NCBI RefSeq assembly: GCF_001649575.2
Contig: NC_051430.1
Location: 17,596,508-17,660,507 of the forward strand
Length of the DNA: 64,000 bases
Source: Kryptolebias marmoratus
Lineage: Eukaryota; Chordata; Actinopteri; Cyprinodontiformes; Rivulidae
Direction of reading: 5' to 3'
Each line of letters starts with the position of its first letter. Positions within the stretch are counted from its first letter, which is position 1. The notes under the pieces were generated by a model. That model made no database searches and was not told the origin of the DNA. It saw only the letters and a list, made by a program, of their open reading frames with translations. Positions 59,826 through 64,000 of this stretch are shown in pieces. The position numbers were made by a program, and so were the translations under genes.

Positions 59826-60199
59826 ACTTGAGAAGAAAAAAAAAAGAAAGAGCTGAAGCAGATTTCAAAGACAGTAATATTTCTGTAATAATTTAAGAAA
59901 TCACTAAGTATTTTTATTTTAAATTTAAATATTTTAAGTATAAAAGTTCTGAAAACCAAACATCATAACACTCGTCTCCTGAATGAGCTGAACATTTTCA
60001 TATATGTGGCTAAAATAGCATAAAGTATACAGAAGTTGTTGGATTGCCAAAAATACATAGAAAAAAAAACAACAAGAAAACAACAGTGAATACTGACTCA
60101 GCATTTACTCATCACACAGTGTAATGTTATGTGCTGCTGGGAAACTTTGGGTTTTGACATTCGTGTTTATGCTACTCTTTAGCACCAATATAAAACATG

Positions 60200-60530
60200 T
60201 TGCAGACAGAGCAAAAAGCCTGCCCCAGCAAGAAACCCCACTCCACAAACCTGCTCAAGATCAGCTCATCAAACAAGAGCCCAAGGCACAGACCGGCTTC
60301 CAAACTCCCCAGATGGGAATCCTATCGAGCATCTGTGGGATGTGCAGGAACAAGTCCGATTCCCTGGACCTCAAACACCATCCAGGATTCGTAGGAACCA
60401 TTTCCAACATCCCAGAGCCAGACGGGACACAAAGAGGTCCACATCTCATCGGGTTGGAGCTGTTTTGGCAAAACAAGAAAGATCTGCACAAGATTTAGCA
60501 GATGGTTTTCTAGCAAGCATCTAAACTGGC
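60200..60530 (+). mobile_element. Relic of a Tc1-like transposase C-terminus
   Basis: In one frame the text reads PIEHLWDVQEQVRF (from about 60316), close to the PIEHLWDVLEQ block that precedes the C-terminus of Tc1/mariner-type transposases. Further on, a degraded RVGAVLAKQERSAQDL resembles the family's end. No start, no terminal repeats and no intact frame are visible, so this is a dead fragment. Confidence 0.6.
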
Positions 60531-61604
60531 GTCATATCAAGGAGCCACATTCAAATGCTGCACATGTTAATGCATTAATATTTTTGACAAATCTGTACAC
60601 AATAATAACTGCTGCTTAAAAAGGAGGGTCAAATTGAAGTATTTTGCTGATTCCATTTAAGGACCTAAATGGGTCTCACATTATAATCTTCATGCAGTGG
60701 AAATGTTTTGTTCTGTTTTTGTAAATTAAAGCACAAACAAGGGCGTATATTTTTAGTTCAAATGAAATTTAGACACAAGATGTGTCATCGGTGGATTGAA
60801 TTTCAAAGTAAATACAGCACATATTGCAGGAATTGTCACTGGTCCACACATTCACTTTCCATTTTTAGCTTGACAAGGTTTTGTTCCTCGAAACAAACAA
60901 AAAAAACACACACACACACAGACACTTGTAATGTAAAGTGTTTTTGAACCAGTTATGGATGAGATGAACAGACAGTTCAGACACATTTAAAAGTTATTTT
61001 CCTGACCGGCTCAGCGTCGTCTTTGCCTTTACCCCCCACATTTCACTCATCTTTCACTTCATCCTTTGTGGAAAAACATCTGAAGCGTACACAGCTGCAT
61101 CTGACAGCGCCGTCACAACGGAGCTTTTGTTTTCTCCGGGCAAACACACACACTCACACACACATTCGCTCACGCTGAGCAGTAAGGAGGAAACAGCTGA
61201 GGGATGTAATAGGGCAGATGAGCATCATGGGGTTGCAGTTTGGTTCGGTTCAGGCTCAACGTTTGGCAGCTGTGAGACAAAGACGCGCTATTAGAGCTGC
61301 TCGCCTCCAGCTTCGCTCTGCAGTGAAACTTATTTCGTCAGTCACCCTGCCAGCCAATGTCAACTTGAAAAGGCAGAAGCCTTGTGATTTTCTCACCATT
61401 AATTTAGGGATGAGAAACACCCTTTCAGTGCGCACCAGCTCAGGATGTCCAGAAACTAGAACACATGTGAGCGTCTGATGATTGTGAGAGCTGATCTCCT
61501 ACTTTGTGACTGTTTTCTTCACGTCTGCTCTTTGATCAAGACACACAGAAAGACATTTATTTTGTCTTTCCACACAAAATGGTTTCTTTGTTGTTGTGCT
61601 GTTT

Positions 61605-61990
61605 GCAGTTAATTGTAGAAAGCTCTTTGAACAGCTTCAGTTTGAGGGAATTCATTCTGACCAGACTGATGAGCCAATGACTAGTCTCTGTGGGGCCAAG
61701 ACCAGAGTGGATTGCTGACGTCCTAAAACTACTCCAATATCAGATAATGCACAGCAGTCCATGCAAAAGCTATTTTATAAATCACTTTTACCTGACAGCT
61801 CTTTACATTGAATTCCATGGTTATTTGTGAGAGTCAATAGTGATAGCAGCAGCTAGCTGTAGCAGTCCCTGTGCAGCCTCGGGCACTTCCTGGCAGAATA
61901 ACAGCGTAATTCAAAAGTGGGTTTTAAAAATGAGAAGTTCCATGTACCTTTGGTCTTGGCTCAATTCAGACTAGCCTTTAGCTTGTCAGT
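61605..61990 (-). repeat. Dispersed repeat family 2 copy
   Basis: The segment 'gtagaaagctctttgaacag' with 'cttcagtttgagg' corresponds to the head of the copy at 48.95 kb. Further blocks ('ctacctttggtcttggctc', 'cattgaattccatggttatt') are shared loosely with it. Confidence 0.4.
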
Positions 61991-62924
61991 CTGATCAGTA
62001 TTAAAGTGTTTGGCTCTGTTCAGACCTGATGCTCGACTCCATCCTGAGCGACTGGACAGTGCTAAAAGCAGGTCTGAACGGCCTTGGAAGGTGGTCCAGA
62101 TCACCCGAACCCCTCTTATCTGTATTCTTTTGGTAGTCTGAACACAATCCATCCTGAGCCTCACTGTAGGACCCTCTGCTCAGCTCCACACAAGCTTTAC
62201 TTGAATGTCTCGTGTTAAAAAGAAGAAAAAAAAGTTTGCTTAGCTGCTGACTGATTAAAGGTAATTAAACAGCAACCCCTGGGAATATTCTGAAAATGGA
62301 AATTTTTGTTTGTTTAATTTTTTTTTTTTTTGGCTACAAGTTTTAATGAACTGAATAAAAAGGGACGTTTTGTTATGATGTTATTATTCATAGAAGATCG
62401 CAAGGCACAGTGTGTTTGTTGGTTCTGATTGTTTTAGAGCTGATTGGACCCTCTGTGGTCATTAAAGGCTATAATGTTCTATGTCAATCACCAAACAACA
62501 GTCTGAGCAGCCTTATGTTGGATTATGTTTGCCAAATTAAACACAGCACTGCCGTTATGTTCACAGCGAAGCTCTATAGAAACAGTTTATGGCTGTCAGG
62601 GCATCAATTTATCATGATGGATTCTTACAGGTTGAAATTTTTCTTTTCTCTGACACTGAGCTTTGTAAAGTCACTAATCATTGTATGCTCCTTGATTTTT
62701 TTTCATATTGCATCTGTTTGGTAATTAGGCTCATCAAGGGAGAACTCCACAAAAATGTGACTGAAATAACATAGATCAGATGTTTGAATGTATTGTCATG
62801 TTCACAAAAACATCCACAGACCTGCTGATGTCCTGTTTGTTGCTCACTGACACATGATGTGGATGTGTGTATCTGCAGGTAACTGACATCTGATCATAAA
62901 AACACTTTGGGGTACACAAAGGTG

Positions 62925-63085
62925 TGAACGCTATCAGTCAGAGTTGATGATTCGCAATCAGCCTATTTCTCCAAACTGAGGTTGTCCAAAGACCTATTTA
63001 CAGCAGGTAAGAAGATATTTGTTCCAAACTTTCCACAGAACCCCACTTTAAAAGGTTTGAATCATCCCTTTAAGCCTTACAGATG
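62925..63085 (+). repeat. Dispersed repeat family 2, terminal part
   Basis: It contains 'tttctccaaactgaggttgt', 'acagcaggtaagaagatatt', 'ttccacagaaccccacttta' and the edge 'gaatcatccctttaa', which mirrors the TTAAAGG end at 49.42 kb. Confidence 0.5.
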
Positions 63086-64000
63086 GTCAGCTTACATCTT
63101 CTTACACAACTCCGTGTGGTAAACATATACAGATGTCAACGCTGATGTTCACACGGAAAAGGTATGGGCATCTATAAATCACTCATTCTCAGGAGCCATA
63201 TGCTCCTACCTGTCTGTGAGGAGGAAGTCCAGAACCAGGTGAGCCCCCTCGCATTCCATCAGCTCACAAGCTGACAGATAAACAGAATGAGACCGAAACA
63301 AAGAGTGAGAAGGGGGATGAGGGACTAACCTCCCCTCGATCTTTCCAAAATCCAGCTGTGAGTGCCTTTCTGTCTTGTCCTCCCCCTCTCCTCCCATCTC
63401 TTCCCCACGGGATAGAGAGCTCACAGAGTGGCAGATGGATGGAATGCATAATACATAGACAGTTTGGAGGTGTGTGTGTGTTTGTGTGTGTGGGGTGGGG
63501 GGGTTGTTGTGTCCGTGGGGACTGGGCTGTGGAGTCATTATAGATCTAATGGTTGTGTTTTAGACGCTGCGCCGTGCCAATCTCATTTGAAGTGTGAACG
63601 CCAAATGAGTGTGAAGCGTTTCATCACTCGTGCTCTGCGTGCGCTCGCTCTGCCTCAGTTCATGCGACGCACTCGCAACTTAAAATAATATGCAGTTTAT
63701 GTTGTTTGTGCACAATTGTGTGTTGTTGTTTTTTTAGTTTTTTTGCAATATAAACAAAAGCCAGGCCATCTGGATGCGACTCCTTTGTTCGTGGTTATTT
63801 CACTCCCCGTGCTCATGTAGACTTCATGTAGACATTATTTCCCCTAATAACTGTGATTACAGCAAGATGAGGCCAATGTATCATAATGCTGTGTAATTAG
63901 CTATCAATTGTAACCTAACAAGGCCTCCTCAGGCATAGGTAATGGATTTTGGAAAGACAAGCTGAGCTGAGGCATGACTAATACAAAATGGCTAAGTATA

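Larger units (their letters stand above)
54201..64000. other. Gene-free 9.8 kb, repeats only
   Basis: I recognise no exon in this stretch. It contains a family 1 repeat (54520-54840), an AT array, a DNA-transposon relic (55885-56935), a GT array, a degenerate minisatellite (59505-59825), a Tc1-like transposase relic (60200-60530) and family 2 repeats (61605-61990, 62925-63085). Between these lies unassigned sequence (for example 57.0-58.1, 58.6-59.4 and 63.1-64.0 kb). It lies upstream of rgmb and could hold its distal control elements, but nothing in the sequence proves that. Confidence 0.5.

Noticed and set aside
60124..60498. 124-residue plus-strand open frame with a hydrophobic start
   Set aside because: It runs across a Tc1-like transposase relic in the wrong frame; the transposase similarity is in another frame and is broken.

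Overview
This is nuclear DNA of a ray-finned fish, most likely a percomorph teleost. Genes are split into many exons with GT-AG introns. Intergenic DNA is AT-rich and full of CA/GT microsatellites, tRNA-type SINEs, Tc1-like relics and fold-back elements. The proteins are recognisable vertebrate families. I cannot name the species.

Five protein-coding genes can be assembled exon by exon with uninterrupted frame. (1) 9.9-13.2 kb, plus: a urea transporter (slc14a2 type), 10 coding exons, 521 aa, TATA box just upstream. (2) 22.7-32.7 kb, minus: lnpep (leucyl/cystinyl aminopeptidase, IRAP), 22 coding exons, 1024 aa. (3) 35.0-40.6 kb, minus: erap2, 20 coding exons, 943 aa, lying directly upstream of lnpep in the same orientation, as I recall from human 5q15. 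(4) 42.1-43.4 kb, plus: a small one-Ig-domain membrane protein whose Ig domain and transmembrane segment look like pre-T-cell-receptor alpha (PTCRA/pT-alpha). It lies head-to-head with erap2 and is the most interesting object here. (5) 46.9-53.7 kb, minus: rgmb (DRAGON), 3 coding exons, 474 aa, with an unusual histidine-rich tract. The lnpep/erap2/rgmb grouping fits vertebrate synteny around human 5q15.

A partial duplicate of lnpep (exons 16-17 and a scrap of exon 18) lies about 6 kb beyond the 3' end of the gene. Its two complete exons look identical to the originals, while the flanks have diverged.

No gene was found in the first 9.9 kb, in 13.5-20.6 kb apart from the duplicate, or in the last 10 kb (54.2-64 kb). 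These hold interspersed repeats. One family ends in a 19-bp near-palindrome (GCATTCCTT-N-AAGGAATGC) and occurs about ten times in both orientations. Others are a second family with TTAAAGG-type ends, a V-SINE-like element, a Tc1 fold-back, a degenerate minisatellite and several microsatellites.

Biologically the block links peptide-trimming aminopeptidases (erap2 in the ER, lnpep in endosomes) with a candidate T-cell development gene and a BMP/neogenin co-receptor. Any functional link between them beyond shared synteny is inference. All exon boundaries were read by eye from splice sites, reading frame and family similarity recalled from knowledge; no alignment or database search was run.
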